64,000 nucleotides of DNA. Source: Acinetobacter sp. ANC 3813. Its GTDB lineage: Bacteria > Pseudomonadota > Gammaproteobacteria > Pseudomonadales > Moraxellaceae. The notes under the pieces are model-generated. The model saw only the letters and a list, made by a program, of their open reading frames with translations. It did not search any database and had not been told where the DNA came from. Where the stretch lies: the NCBI RefSeq assembly GCF_002135435.1, contig NZ_NEGK01000004.1, positions 310,001 through 374,000 on the forward strand, in the 5' to 3' direction. Both the position numbers and the translations under genes were made by a program. This document shows positions 35,894-44,608 of this stretch, piece after piece (the first letter of the stretch is position 1; each line of letters begins with the position of its first letter).

Positions 35894-35981
35894 GCTTACA
35901 TTTCTTTATAGATTGATCATTTAAAGTTAAGAAAAGCGTCCTAATATTTAAAGTTATACCTAACAAAAGTGGATGTTCGCT

Positions 35982-36425
35982 ATGCAGCTGAATCATTATC
36001 TGAACTTTAAAGGCGATACTGAAGCCGCTTTCAACTTTTACAAATCCGTGTTTGGCGGAGAATTTTCTGCGCTGATGCGTTATAGCGATATGCCTGCTCA
36101 GGAAGGCGTTTCCCTGTCCGATGCAGATCAGCAAAAGATCATGCATATTTCCCTGCCGATCAACGAATTTACCGTGCTAATGGCCTCAGATGTCAGTGAA
36201 CAATTCTGCGCGAAAACCAACCAACCCTTTGCCGTAGGTAACAATCACTATATTTCGATTAATTTAGAAAGCAGTGAACAGGCTCAAGCCAAAACACTGT
36301 TTGATGCGCTGTCCAAAGATGGCTCTATAGAAATGCCGCTGGAAAAAACCTTCTGGGGCGCATTATACGGCGCATTTACCGATCAATTTGGTATTAAATG
36401 GATGGTGAATTGCCAGCTGGAATAA
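35982..36425 (+). CDS. VOC/PhnB-like glyoxalase-fold protein
   Basis: I start at ATG 35982 (MQLNHYLNFKGDTEAAFNFY), the usual PhnB opening, with GGA eight bases upstream; an ATG three codons earlier is the alternative. 147 residues with two beta-alpha-beta-beta-beta modules (FYKSVFGGEF and FWGALYGAFTDQFGIKWMVN). PhnB-like proteins are small metal-fold proteins with unclear substrates. It is a single gene between two terminators. Confidence 0.8.
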   Translation: MQLNHYLNFKGDTEAAFNFYKSVFGGEFSALMRYSDMPAQEGVSLSDADQQKIMHISLPINEFTVLMASDVSEQFCAKTNQPFAVGNNHYISINLESSEQAQAKTLFDALSKDGSIEMPLEKTFWGALYGAFTDQFGIKWMVNCQLE

Positions 36426-36437
36426 TTACCGAATTAA

Positions 36438-36471
36438 AAAACCTCATGAATCAATATTCTGAGGTTTTTTA
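36438..36471. terminator. Two-way terminator
   Basis: AAACCTCA and TGAGGTTT arms with A and T runs on both sides, serving the VOC gene (+) and the 472-aa gene (-). Confidence 0.75.
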
Positions 36472-36473
36472 AG

Positions 36474-37892
36474 CTACATTTTAATGTCTAATCTCTGTTC
36501 TAATATTTTTCGAACATTTTGTCCTGAGAATACCTCTGGAAATTGCTGCATCATACTGGGCACGACAGATTGTAAATACTGCTTTTGATGCGCCGACCAA
36601 TGCGGAGGATAAATCTCATCATTTATACGCCAAAGCCGACGCTGCACATGCATGTCATAAAGATTCTGCTCTTTTCGCCCATTAATAGAACTTAGCTGTA
36701 AGGCATACCAATACAACTGTTCCCATCGATTATAACTCTCCACCAGCTCTAAACGCTGCAATAAGGAAATCGGCTCAGATAACACCACTAAATGTTCAAG
36801 TTCAACTATGCTCAAATGCTGACCTGTAAGCTTTCGCAGTTTTAGCAAGCGATTTAATGTTAATTTCTCATCAACAGATTGATAATATTCATTAAAATAT
36901 TCAAAACCAATGTATTTTCTTTTCAAAGCAAGTTGCAAAATCGCCATGGATATCAGTGGATTATTCAAAGACTGAATCATTTGAAAAAACTCAGTCAATG
37001 ATCCTTTCCGAATCATCCATTGATATGCTCTTAGACGGAGTTTCCTTTTTGATAAAGACTCAAATGGATGATCTTGAAAATATTGATCAAAATTAAAATT
37101 CTTTTGCCTTAAAGCAAAATCAGCATAGTCCATGACCGCCAAATATGGGCTATGCCACACCTCAATGAGATCATTTACGGTTAAGGCATCTTTTTTCCAT
37201 AATTCATTAAACAGCTCGTATTGCACATCTTTTTGCTGAGAGTTTTTAAGAATAGAAAGCATCTGCTGATCTGAGCTAGTTTGTATTAGCTGATCGAGCC
37301 AATATTTTCGAACCAGCTGATCTTTAGAATGACGGCAAAGTAATATCAACTCTTTTTCATCTAACCATTCAAATTCCACCGCAAAAGTTAAAAGAGCGCG
37401 AGGAAGACGCCCCTGCTTTTGCGTTAGATTTTCGACTAAAAAAAGTTTGTTTTGCCCAATATTGTTCATAAGCAAATGAAATACTTTAGGATTGACACGC
37501 AGCCTCTTTTGCAACGCTGCTATTTCAAAAAAATTCTGTAGACACAGCTCAGAAAATTCTGGACGCTCCGACCAACGCTGCAGATGATCTACTGCTAATT
37601 TTTGATTGATTTGAACATAATCATTTAAGCGCCATAGCAAATGTGGAAATAATAAAGGATCAAAACACTCTCTTAAATCTTCCAAAATTTCTTGACGGAG
37701 ATGACCGTCATAACTTCTTAAGCGAAATAATTTTTGTTCAAACTCAGATACGCTTGGATAAAAAGGACAATAATCGTAATCCAACTCGTTATTTATATAG
37801 TCCTCAGCCACAACAACAACTTCAGCATTATTTTCTGATTTTACTGTTTCAACTTTTTTGGGCGAAATTAGCTTTGCTAAAAATTTCCACAT
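36474..37892 (-). CDS. Hypothetical helical-repeat protein, 472 aa
   Basis: A cytoplasmic protein (no signal, no membrane helix) that is almost entirely alpha-helical and Leu/Gln-rich. Repeated hydrophobic helix pairs, such as LRQEILEDLRECFDPLLFPHL and WLDQLIQTSSDQQMLSILKN (each shown only in part), suggest a HEAT- or TPR-like solenoid. Conserved Trp/Tyr motifs (YWLDQLI, YQWMIRKG, YNRWEQLYWYALQL) recur. I do not know a family. It begins MWKFLAKLISPKK, an amphipathic basic helix that could touch the membrane. No ribosome site precedes ATG 37892. Confidence 0.6.
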   Translation of the reverse strand: MWKFLAKLISPKKVETVKSENNAEVVVVAEDYINNELDYDYCPFYPSVSEFEQKLFRLRSYDGHLRQEILEDLRECFDPLLFPHLLWRLNDYVQINQKLAVDHLQRWSERPEFSELCLQNFFEIAALQKRLRVNPKVFHLLMNNIGQNKLFLVENLTQKQGRLPRALLTFAVEFEWLDEKELILLCRHSKDQLVRKYWLDQLIQTSSDQQMLSILKNSQQKDVQYELFNELWKKDALTVNDLIEVWHSPYLAVMDYADFALRQKNFNFDQYFQDHPFESLSKRKLRLRAYQWMIRKGSLTEFFQMIQSLNNPLISMAILQLALKRKYIGFEYFNEYYQSVDEKLTLNRLLKLRKLTGQHLSIVELEHLVVLSEPISLLQRLELVESYNRWEQLYWYALQLSSINGRKEQNLYDMHVQRRLWRINDEIYPPHWSAHQKQYLQSVVPSMMQQFPEVFSGQNVRKILEQRLDIKM

Positions 37893-37952
37893 GAGTGATG
37901 GTGTTTCGTTTTTGATTTTTTATACTAATAGCATATTTAAAATCTCTGAATA

Positions 37953-37982
37953 AAAAAAATCCTCCGCTTGGGAGGATTTTTT
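37953..37982 (-). terminator. cysI operon terminator
   Basis: AAATCCTCC-GCTT-GGGAGGATTT then TTTT, 15 bases past the DUF934 stop. Confidence 0.88.
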
Positions 37983-37996
37983 CATCAAATGAAGGC

Positions 37997-38482
37997 TCAA
38001 GCACCCGTTTGATAATGCGCTTGCGGTACAGCAGTCGACGCTTGGTACGGGTTGGTAAAATCACCTAAACCTGCAGCGGCTTCCTGAATGTCTTTACCTT
38101 CTTTCACAACAAAAGAATCAAAGCCAGAGCGTTTCATGTAGTTCAATACATCTTTGAATACATCGCCAGTTGCACGCAGCTCACCTTGATAGCCTTGACG
38201 GCGTAACAGTGCTGCAAATGAATAGCCGCGGCCATCATTAAAACCGGCAAAATCAATAAAAATTGTATCTAATTGATCAAGCGGGAATGTATTCACTTCT
38301 GGAGATGCATCCACAGTAATGAATAAACCTTTTTTACCGGTCACTTGAGCAAGCTGATCCAGCTGTTCAACCGTTAATACCACATCGCCCTGCGGCAGCG
38401 CGCCATCTTCAGCAATAACTTGGTAAGTATTGTCTGCAACAGAGCCATCCTTAAAGAGGACTTGAAGTGCTGTATTAAGCAT
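37997..38482 (-). CDS. DUF934 protein, CysI partner
   Basis: I start at ATG 38482 (MLNTALQVLF) because GGAG lies seven bases upstream; a longer frame begins upstream. 161 residues with the DUF934 core (FKDGSVADNTYQVIAED, FPLDQLDTIFIDFAGFNDGR, GYSFAALLRRQGYQGELRA and MKRSGFDSFV). DUF934 genes almost always follow ferredoxin-type sulfite reductase genes and are thought to aid them; the mechanism is unknown to me. The start overlaps the cysI stop by eight bases (ATGCTTAA), so translation is coupled. Confidence 0.85.
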   Translation of the reverse strand: MLNTALQVLFKDGSVADNTYQVIAEDGALPQGDVVLTVEQLDQLAQVTGKKGLFITVDASPEVNTFPLDQLDTIFIDFAGFNDGRGYSFAALLRRQGYQGELRATGDVFKDVLNYMKRSGFDSFVVKEGKDIQEAAAGLGDFTNPYQASTAVPQAHYQTGA

Positions 38483-40118
38483 ATGCACGCTCCTTAAATG
38501 GCTGAATGCCGACACGGCGGTAAGTTTCAATAAACTCTTCGCCTTCTGTACGCAAATCTAAATACGTATTTAAGATTTCTTCGATGATGTCTGGAACCAC
38601 TTCTGCAGCAAATGATGGCCCTAAGATATCGCCAATTGATGCGTCATGGTCAGCGTTGCCGCCCAAAGTGATTTGGTAGAACTCAGCGCCTTTTTTATCC
38701 ACACCCAAAATGCCGATGTTGCCGACATGGTGATGTCCGCAGGCATTCATACAGCCTGAGATATTCAGATCAATGTGGCCAAGGTTGTAGACCGTATCCA
38801 AATCGTCAAAACGGCGTGAAATCGCTTCAGAAATTGGAATAGATTTCGCATTGGCCAATGAACAGAAGTCACCGCCTGGGCAGCAGATAATGTCGGTAAT
38901 GAAGCCGATATGCGCGCGGGCAAGGTTGTTCTTTTCAAGAATCTGCCACAATTCAAACAAGTCTTTTTGCGGAACATCCACCAAAGAAATGTTTTGTTCA
39001 TGCGTTGTGCGCAATTCACCAAAAGTATATTTGTCTGCAAGGTCAGCAATCAGGTTCATTTCTTCAACCGTCATGTCGCCCGGCGCAACGCCAGCACGTT
39101 TCAATGAAATCGTAACGATGCGGTAACCTGAAACTTTATGCGCATTGGTGTTGATGTTGAACCATTGCTTGAACTTCGGCTCAGCCGCAAACTGTGCAGC
39201 AAAATCTTCATCAGCATAGTTTTGGTATGCAAATGGCGTGAAGTTGTCATCCATTTTTGCCAAAGTCGCCGCATCAATTTTTAAAGTCTTGATGGTATGC
39301 GCAAATTCTGCTTCGACTTTTTCTGCAAATACAGCTGGAGTCAAAGCTTTCACTAAAATTTTAATACGCGCTTTATATTTATTGTCACGGCGGCCGTGCA
39401 AGTTATACACACGAAGTACTGCTTCTAAGTAAGCAATCAAGTCTTCACGCGGCAAGAAGTCACGGATAAAGCTGCCGATCACTGGTGTACGGCCTAAACC
39501 GCCGCCCACTTTAATCTTATAGCCCATCTCGCCAGCTTCATTTTTCACGATATATACACCAATATCGTGGAATGACGTTGCTGCACGGTCAATTTCTTCA
39601 AGCGCTGATACAGCGATTTTAAATTTACGCGGCAGGAAAGCGAACTCAGGATGGAATGTAGACCATTGACGGATCAATTCACATGTCGGACGCGGGTCTG
39701 CAATTTCACCAGCAACCACACCTGCATATTGGTCCGTTGTGGTGTTGCGGATACAGTTGCCTGAAGTTTGGATCGCATGCATTTGCACAGATGCCAATTC
39801 TTGCAGCATGTCCGGCACATTTTCAAGTGCAGGCCAGTTAAACTGAATGTTTTGACGTGTAGAAACGTGCGCGTAACCGCGGTCAAAATCTTTTGCCAGC
39901 TCTGCAACTTTGCGCAGCTGTTTAGAGTTCATTAGACCGTAAGGTACTGCAATACGCAGCATCGGCGCATAGCGCTGAACATATAAACCATTTTGAAGGC
40001 GCAGCGGACGGTATTCATCTTCCGTCAATTTGCCTGCTAAATAACGTTCCGTTTGATCGCGGAACTGTGCAACACGTTCATTGACCAGTTGCTGGTCAAA
40101 ATCAGTATATAAATACAT
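38475..40118 (-). CDS. cysI: Sulfite reductase hemoprotein (nitrite/sulfite reductase family)
   Basis: 547 residues in two pseudo-repeats. Substrate and siroheme-binding Arg/Lys occur in HVSTRQNIQFNWP and IRNTTTDQYAGV. Siroheme-[4Fe-4S] cysteines are in CCPGGDFCSLA and SGCMNACGHHHVG. It reduces sulfite to sulfide by six electrons for cysteine synthesis. The lack of a CysJ flavoprotein gene next door and the DUF934 partner suggest ferredoxin or another donor. No strong ribosome site precedes ATG 40118. Confidence 0.92.
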   Translation of the reverse strand: MYLYTDFDQQLVNERVAQFRDQTERYLAGKLTEDEYRPLRLQNGLYVQRYAPMLRIAVPYGLMNSKQLRKVAELAKDFDRGYAHVSTRQNIQFNWPALENVPDMLQELASVQMHAIQTSGNCIRNTTTDQYAGVVAGEIADPRPTCELIRQWSTFHPEFAFLPRKFKIAVSALEEIDRAATSFHDIGVYIVKNEAGEMGYKIKVGGGLGRTPVIGSFIRDFLPREDLIAYLEAVLRVYNLHGRRDNKYKARIKILVKALTPAVFAEKVEAEFAHTIKTLKIDAATLAKMDDNFTPFAYQNYADEDFAAQFAAEPKFKQWFNINTNAHKVSGYRIVTISLKRAGVAPGDMTVEEMNLIADLADKYTFGELRTTHEQNISLVDVPQKDLFELWQILEKNNLARAHIGFITDIICCPGGDFCSLANAKSIPISEAISRRFDDLDTVYNLGHIDLNISGCMNACGHHHVGNIGILGVDKKGAEFYQITLGGNADHDASIGDILGPSFAAEVVPDIIEEILNTYLDLRTEGEEFIETYRRVGIQPFKERAYA

Positions 40119-40139
40119 GGCGTACAGCTAGTAATTTCT

Positions 40140-40145
40140 ATTATA
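40140..40145 (-). promoter_or_regulatory. Predicted cysI -10 box
   Basis: Minus strand TATAAT 22 bases before the cysI ATG. No good -35 at 17 bases, as is usual for CysB-activated promoters; I could not confirm a CysB site. Confidence 0.45.
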
Positions 40146-40481
40146 ACGGTGCACAGCATAGCGAGATTTCATCTATCAAGAAAATGCGTTTTTTACATAT
40201 TTCATAGCGGTTTTATTGATAAGCCTATGCAAATTTCACTGATATAACGCCTTACAGCCTGATTCATCTTACTTTTATCAATATTGATTTATTTATTCAG
40301 TCTTTAGCATTTATTTTCATAACAATAAAAGCCTGAACAGTACGGCTTCTTTTTCTTGCCATTTCACGCGATGCGGCCTCAGGCTCTGTACAATCCCATA
40401 TCTATAAAGCATAGAACAGTCTGAAATGTTTTATAGGGCTGAAGCGAATCGCTTTGCCATATAAAAAGAACTCAGCTCAAC
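40146..40481. other. Non-coding gap upstream of cysI
   Basis: 336 bp upstream of cysI. Apart from the weak terminator at 40327-40351 I see no gene, repeat or RNA. CysB-type control sites would be expected here. Confidence 0.4.
40327..40351 (-). terminator. Weak terminator after CoA transferase gene
   Basis: Minus strand AAGCC-GTACTGTTCA-GGCTT then TTATT; five-base stem, 130 bases past the stop. Confidence 0.4.
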
Positions 40482-41600
40482 TTACCACTGCCCTTGGCCC
40501 AGCGCCTGCCCCATAAAGTCATAACGCAGTTTAGATCGAGAAAATTTAATCGGGCAAGCCAGCTGCAGCTCTGAGTCAGAGCCAGATGCCTGCAACGGGA
40601 CATCGACCAGCCATCCGCGCTCCTGCGCAAGTTGTGAATGCATCGCTTCTCCCAAACTCAATACAGGCTCGACGCAAACATCCGCCGCTTTAAACAAAGC
40701 ATTCCAAAATGCAAAATCCTGCGTGCGGATTTTATCCTGTATCGCCTGCTTCACCGCCTGCCGGTCATTTTCCGCAAAGGATGCGCCTTTTTCCGCGACG
40801 ATTGGCAACTCTAAAATCTGCGCCAATCCAAGCATGAACTGCGGTTCTAAACTGCCAATCGATAAGTAACGGCCATCGCACGTTTCATAATAGTCATAAA
40901 ATGTGCCGCCATTTAAATGTGACTGTTCAGGCTGCTGCGCCACCTTGCCGGCAATCTCCGCCGCCGCGGCCATGTTGTTTAAAGCCACCGCGCAATCTGT
41001 CATTGAAATGTCAATATATTGGCCTAGACTGCTTTGTGAACGTTCAATGACTGCGCTGAGGATAGCAATAACAGCATGCAGTGAACCGCCAGCCACATCG
41101 GCGATTTGAATGCCCAGCGGCGGCGGCCCCCCGTGCTGACGGCCGCTGTGTCCAACAATGCCGGAAAGCGCCAGATAGTTAATATCATGGCCTGCACGGT
41201 CTTTATAGCTGCCGGTCTGACCATAGCCTGTGATTGAACAGTAAATTAACTGTGGATGAATTTCTGCAAGGCTTTGATAATCCAAGCCTAAACGCTGCAT
41301 CACGTCGGGCCTGAATTGTTCTACGACAATGTCATATTCGGTAATTTTAGATTTAAGCAAGGCGATGCTGTCAGGATTTTTTAAATCCAGCGCGATAGAC
41401 TGCTTATTGCGGTTGAGATAATTATGTGAAGACGCCTGCCCATTTGAATACGGCGGCATTAAGCGCACTAAATCCGGCCGCACAGGAGATTCGATATGTA
41501 CGACTTCAGCCCCCATATCCGCCAAATATAACGTTGCGAATGGCCCAGGCAGCAGCGTGGAAAAATCAAGGACTTTTAGTCCTTTCAGCGGGTAATTCAT
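40482..41600 (-). CDS. CaiB/BaiF family CoA transferase (AMACR-like)
   Basis: 372 residues of the class-III CoA-transferase fold. The N-terminal LKGLKVLDFSTLLPGPFATL, the catalytic-loop region VEQFRPDVMQRLGLDY and AGHDINYLALSG are typical of alpha-methylacyl-CoA racemases. GGSLHAVIAILSAV and GQYIDISMTDC also fit. The Asp of GHDINY is the racemase acid/base; true transferases put a catalytic Asp elsewhere, so 2-methylacyl-CoA racemisation is a reasonable guess. That would feed branched acyl-CoAs into beta-oxidation. It is divergent from the AraC-type regulator at 41812, which may control it. Confidence 0.88.
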   Translation of the reverse strand: MNYPLKGLKVLDFSTLLPGPFATLYLADMGAEVVHIESPVRPDLVRLMPPYSNGQASSHNYLNRNKQSIALDLKNPDSIALLKSKITEYDIVVEQFRPDVMQRLGLDYQSLAEIHPQLIYCSITGYGQTGSYKDRAGHDINYLALSGIVGHSGRQHGGPPPLGIQIADVAGGSLHAVIAILSAVIERSQSSLGQYIDISMTDCAVALNNMAAAAEIAGKVAQQPEQSHLNGGTFYDYYETCDGRYLSIGSLEPQFMLGLAQILELPIVAEKGASFAENDRQAVKQAIQDKIRTQDFAFWNALFKAADVCVEPVLSLGEAMHSQLAQERGWLVDVPLQASGSDSELQLACPIKFSRSKLRYDFMGQALGQGQW

Positions 41601-41697
41601 CGGAGCTTTTACTCTATTTATATTGCATTTTTAGGCATATTAGAAATATAAAACTACTAAAACAATGTCATGTTCAGCCATTTACCTTGATAGTTTC

Positions 41698-41743
41698 GGC
41701 AATTTAACATGTAAAAATGGTTAAAGTACTGTTGTAAATTGCC
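41698..41743. promoter_or_regulatory. Inverted 9-mers between CoA transferase and AraC-type gene
   Basis: GGCAATTTA (41698-41706) and TAAATTGCC (41735-41743) are perfect inverted copies 28 bases apart in the 211-bp divergent region. They could be a pair of operator half-sites for the adjacent regulator. Confidence 0.4.
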
Positions 41744-41811
41744 ATGATTACATTTTTTAGCGTCATTTAGGTCAAGCATTAGTGAACATTAAAGAGACTG
41801 AAGGAATTAAC

Positions 41812-42822
41812 ATGAGTCGCGATACGATCAGTATCCATTTCGTCAACGCAGCCTTATCAGGCGTCAAGCGTCTGGGCATGGATGTCGAAACTTTATTGTC
41901 TCACGTCGGTATTGAGGCAGAATTGCTGCGTCAGCCTAAAGCGCGCATATCACCAGAACAGTACACCCGCTTCATTAAAATGCTGTGGATGGTGACACAG
42001 GACGAACACGTCGGCTTTGATATTCAGCCGCGCCGTTTGGGCACTTTTGCCATTATGTGCCAATTGATTATTCATGCAAAAACTTTAGGTGAAGCGCTCG
42101 AGCTTTCATCACAATTCTATAAATTATTTGGTGATGAATGGTCGGTGTCACTGGAGCGCGATAAGCACGAAGCGCGCTTAGTTCCGCTGATTCCAAAATC
42201 AATGGACCCCGATCATTTTATAACTGAAAGCATGCTGATGATTTGGCATGGTTTGGCGTCTTGGCTGATTGAACGCCGCCTGCCTTTAGAGCGTGTGCAT
42301 TTTGGCTATAGCCGCCCAGAACATGCCGATGAATACGATGCGCTGTTCTTTGCACCCGTGATGCAGTTTGATGCGCCGCGTACAGAAATCACCTTTGCTG
42401 CCGATTATCTGGATCTGCCAATCCGTCAAAATGAAGAATCATTAGAAGAGTTCTTAAAAGCTGCGCCTGCACAGCTGCTGGTGAAATTCAAAAATACCAA
42501 CTCGTTAACTTCGCGTATTCGTGAAGTATTAAAGAGCCAAATTGGCGAAGAAATGCCGACGCTGAACGATGTTGCATCGATGCTGTATCTATCGCCGCAA
42601 ACATTGCGCCGCCGCTTGGCTGCTGAAGGCAAGAGCTATCAAGGTGTGAAAGACGCCTTGCGCCGTGATGCTGCAATCCATCTATTGCTGAACCCTGAGC
42701 TGACTTTGGAAGATGTCGCGCAGCAAGTCGGCTTCAGTGAGACCAGTACGTTCCACCGCGCATTTAAGAAATGGACAGGTGTAACCCCAGGCTTATACCG
42801 CCAGCTGCACGGCTATCACTAA
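41812..42822 (+). CDS. AraC-family transcriptional regulator
   Basis: I choose ATG 41812, with AAGGA six bases upstream, over an in-frame GTG ten codons earlier. 336 residues. The N-terminal 210 residues are the AraC_binding_2/OruR-type sensor (RLGTFAIMCQLIIHAKTLGEAL). The C-terminal 100 carry two helix-turn-helix motifs (NDVASMLYLSPQTLRRRLAAEG and LEDVAQQVGFSETSTFHRAF) ending in the family's GVTPGLYR. This subgroup often responds to hydrophobic or amino-acid-derived ligands. It is divergent from the CoA transferase gene and upstream of thiolase and fadJ-like genes, its likely targets. Confidence 0.92.
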   Translation: MSRDTISIHFVNAALSGVKRLGMDVETLLSHVGIEAELLRQPKARISPEQYTRFIKMLWMVTQDEHVGFDIQPRRLGTFAIMCQLIIHAKTLGEALELSSQFYKLFGDEWSVSLERDKHEARLVPLIPKSMDPDHFITESMLMIWHGLASWLIERRLPLERVHFGYSRPEHADEYDALFFAPVMQFDAPRTEITFAADYLDLPIRQNEESLEEFLKAAPAQLLVKFKNTNSLTSRIREVLKSQIGEEMPTLNDVASMLYLSPQTLRRRLAAEGKSYQGVKDALRRDAAIHLLLNPELTLEDVAQQVGFSETSTFHRAFKKWTGVTPGLYRQLHGYH

Positions 42823-42837
42823 GTATTCAGCAGTCTT

Positions 42838-42867
42838 AAAAAAGCGCCTTTTTAGGTGCTTTTTTAT
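42838..42867 (+). terminator. AraC-type gene terminator
   Basis: AAAAAGCGCCT-TTTT-AGGTGCTTTTTT with one G-T type mismatch, 16 bases past the stop. Confidence 0.8.
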
Positions 42868-43137
42868 TTTTGCAATAAGGACTGATTGCTTTGCCCGATC
42901 CTTAAGTGCTCAAGTTGAATTGTATTGAATGGCTTGCTCAGCTGTTCACCCGCAAGATTCAATTTTCCAGCTGTATTCCTTCACGTTATTGTTCTTCATC
43001 TCAAACATAGCATATGGCAAAAAAACTCATCTGACCTGACCCGTTCTCGTCATTGCACTTCATTGATTAATCATTACACTCAAATGCACATAACAATATT
43101 TAATGCAAAATTTAATGCAGAAATGAAGGGATAAAAT

Positions 43138-44343
43138 ATGAGTGAGGCTTACATCATTGATGCCATCCGCACACCGCGCGGCAAAGGGAAAAAAGACGGT
43201 TCACTGCATGCAGTCAAACCGATCAGCTTGCTGACGGGTTTGTTAAACGAACTGAAAGACCGCCATCAATTTGATACCTCGGCAGTCGATGACATTGTTT
43301 TAGGCTGTGTGACTCCAATTGGCGACCAAGGTGCGGATATTGCCAAAACTGCAGCTATTGCAGCCGGCTGGGACAATGATGTGGCTGGTGTTCAGATCAA
43401 CCGTTTCTGCGCATCTGGATTAGAAGCGGTAAATATGGCCGCGCAAAAAGTCCGCTCAGGCTGGGAAGACCTAGTCGTTGCAGGCGGTGTAGAATCCATG
43501 TCGCGCGTGCCGATGGGTTCGGATGGCGGCCCGTGGGCGCTGGACCCTGAAACCAATATGGCCTGCGACTTTATACCGCAAGGCATTGGAGCAGATTTAA
43601 TTGCCACTATTGACGGTTACAGCCGAGCAGATGTCGATGCCTTTGCTGCTAACTCACAGCAAAAAGCGGCGGCGGCTCAAGCCAATGGCTACTTCGATAA
43701 ATCTGTCGTGCCCGTTAAAGACAAAGCAGGCGTGACCATTTTAGCCCAAGATGAATTTATTAAACCGACCACCACTGCTGAAGGCTTAGGCAAACTCAAC
43801 CCAAGTTTTGCCATGATGGGGCAAATGGGCTTTGATGCGATTGCACTGCAAAAATACCCAGAAGTTGGCGCGGTGAACCACGTACACCATGCAGGCAACT
43901 CATCCGGTATTGTCGATGGCGCAGCCGTGGTTTTGCTGGCATCTGAAAAAGCAGTAAAAGAACAAGGCTTGAAACCGCGCGCCAAAGTTCTAGCGACAGC
44001 ACTGGTGGGCGCAGACCCTACCATTATGCTGACCGGCCCTACACCTGCCGCGCGTAAAGCCTTAGCCAAAGCTGGCTTAAGCATTGAAGATATTGACCTA
44101 TTTGAAGTGAATGAAGCCTTTGCTGCTGTGGTGATGCGATTCATTACAGAACTTAAAGTTGACCCTGCCAAAGTCAATGTAAATGGCGGCTCAATTGCTT
44201 TAGGACATCCGCTGGGTGCAACAGGGGCAATGATTTTAGGCACGCTTTTGGATGAACTGGAGCGCAAAGGCAAAAAACGCGGTTTAGCGACTTTGTGTGT
44301 GGGCGGCGGCATGGGCATTGCCACCATTATTGAGCTGGTTTAA
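43138..44343 (+). CDS. Acetyl-CoA acetyltransferase / 3-ketoacyl-CoA thiolase
   Basis: 401 residues. The acyl-Cys is in [20 protein letters not shown] (shown in part), the His in [17 protein letters not shown] and the second Cys in [10 protein letters not shown]. The loop [17 protein letters not shown] resembles the FadI/3-ketoacyl class more than the AtoB class. AGGG precedes ATG 43138 by about eight bases. It lies 265 bases before the FadJ-like gene on the same strand, the order of a thiolase with a multifunctional alpha subunit. Confidence 0.92.
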   Translation: MSEAYIIDAIRTPRGKGKKDGSLHAVKPISLLTGLLNELKDRHQFDTSAVDDIVLGCVTPIGDQGADIAKTAAIAAGWDNDVAGVQINRFCASGLEAVNMAAQKVRSGWEDLVVAGGVESMSRVPMGSDGGPWALDPETNMACDFIPQGIGADLIATIDGYSRADVDAFAANSQQKAAAAQANGYFDKSVVPVKDKAGVTILAQDEFIKPTTTAEGLGKLNPSFAMMGQMGFDAIALQKYPEVGAVNHVHHAGNSSGIVDGAAVVLLASEKAVKEQGLKPRAKVLATALVGADPTIMLTGPTPAARKALAKAGLSIEDIDLFEVNEAFAAVVMRFITELKVDPAKVNVNGGSIALGHPLGATGAMILGTLLDELERKGKKRGLATLCVGGGMGIATIIELV

Positions 44344-44478
44344 TTCAGCTCATCATACATAACGTGATACACGGTAAGTGTCATCCACAACCTGAAAAAA
44401 AACTTGGAAATAATGTTTCTGCGAATTTTTAGAAAAAAGGCATCGTTTGACAGGTTTTGTGGATGACAAATGGTTTTG

Positions 44479-44504
44479 CCTACTTTTGCCGAAACAAAAG
44501 TAGG
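44479..44504. repeat. REP-like stem-loop
   Basis: CCTACTTTTG-CCGAAA-CAAAAGTAGG is a perfect 10-bp inverted repeat. I recall very similar CTACTTTTG/CAAAAGTAG elements scattered in Acinetobacter intergenic DNA. It may act as mRNA-stability or REP element between the thiolase and fadJ-like gene. Confidence 0.55.
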
Positions 44505-44608
44505 GCGAACCGAAGGTTTAACCTGAAATTAAATAAATTTGGAAAGACTCCGTAGTGATCATGCATTTAAAAACACTAGAAGAGTCATAAAAATATTTGG
44601 ATAAATTT

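Noticed and set aside
42925..43134. 69-codon plus-strand frame before the second thiolase
   Set aside because: Ends at the thiolase ribosome site and has no coding character.
43689..44327. 212-codon minus-strand frame inside the thiolase
   Set aside because: Antisense shadow; Pro/Ser/Thr-rich composition is the usual sign.
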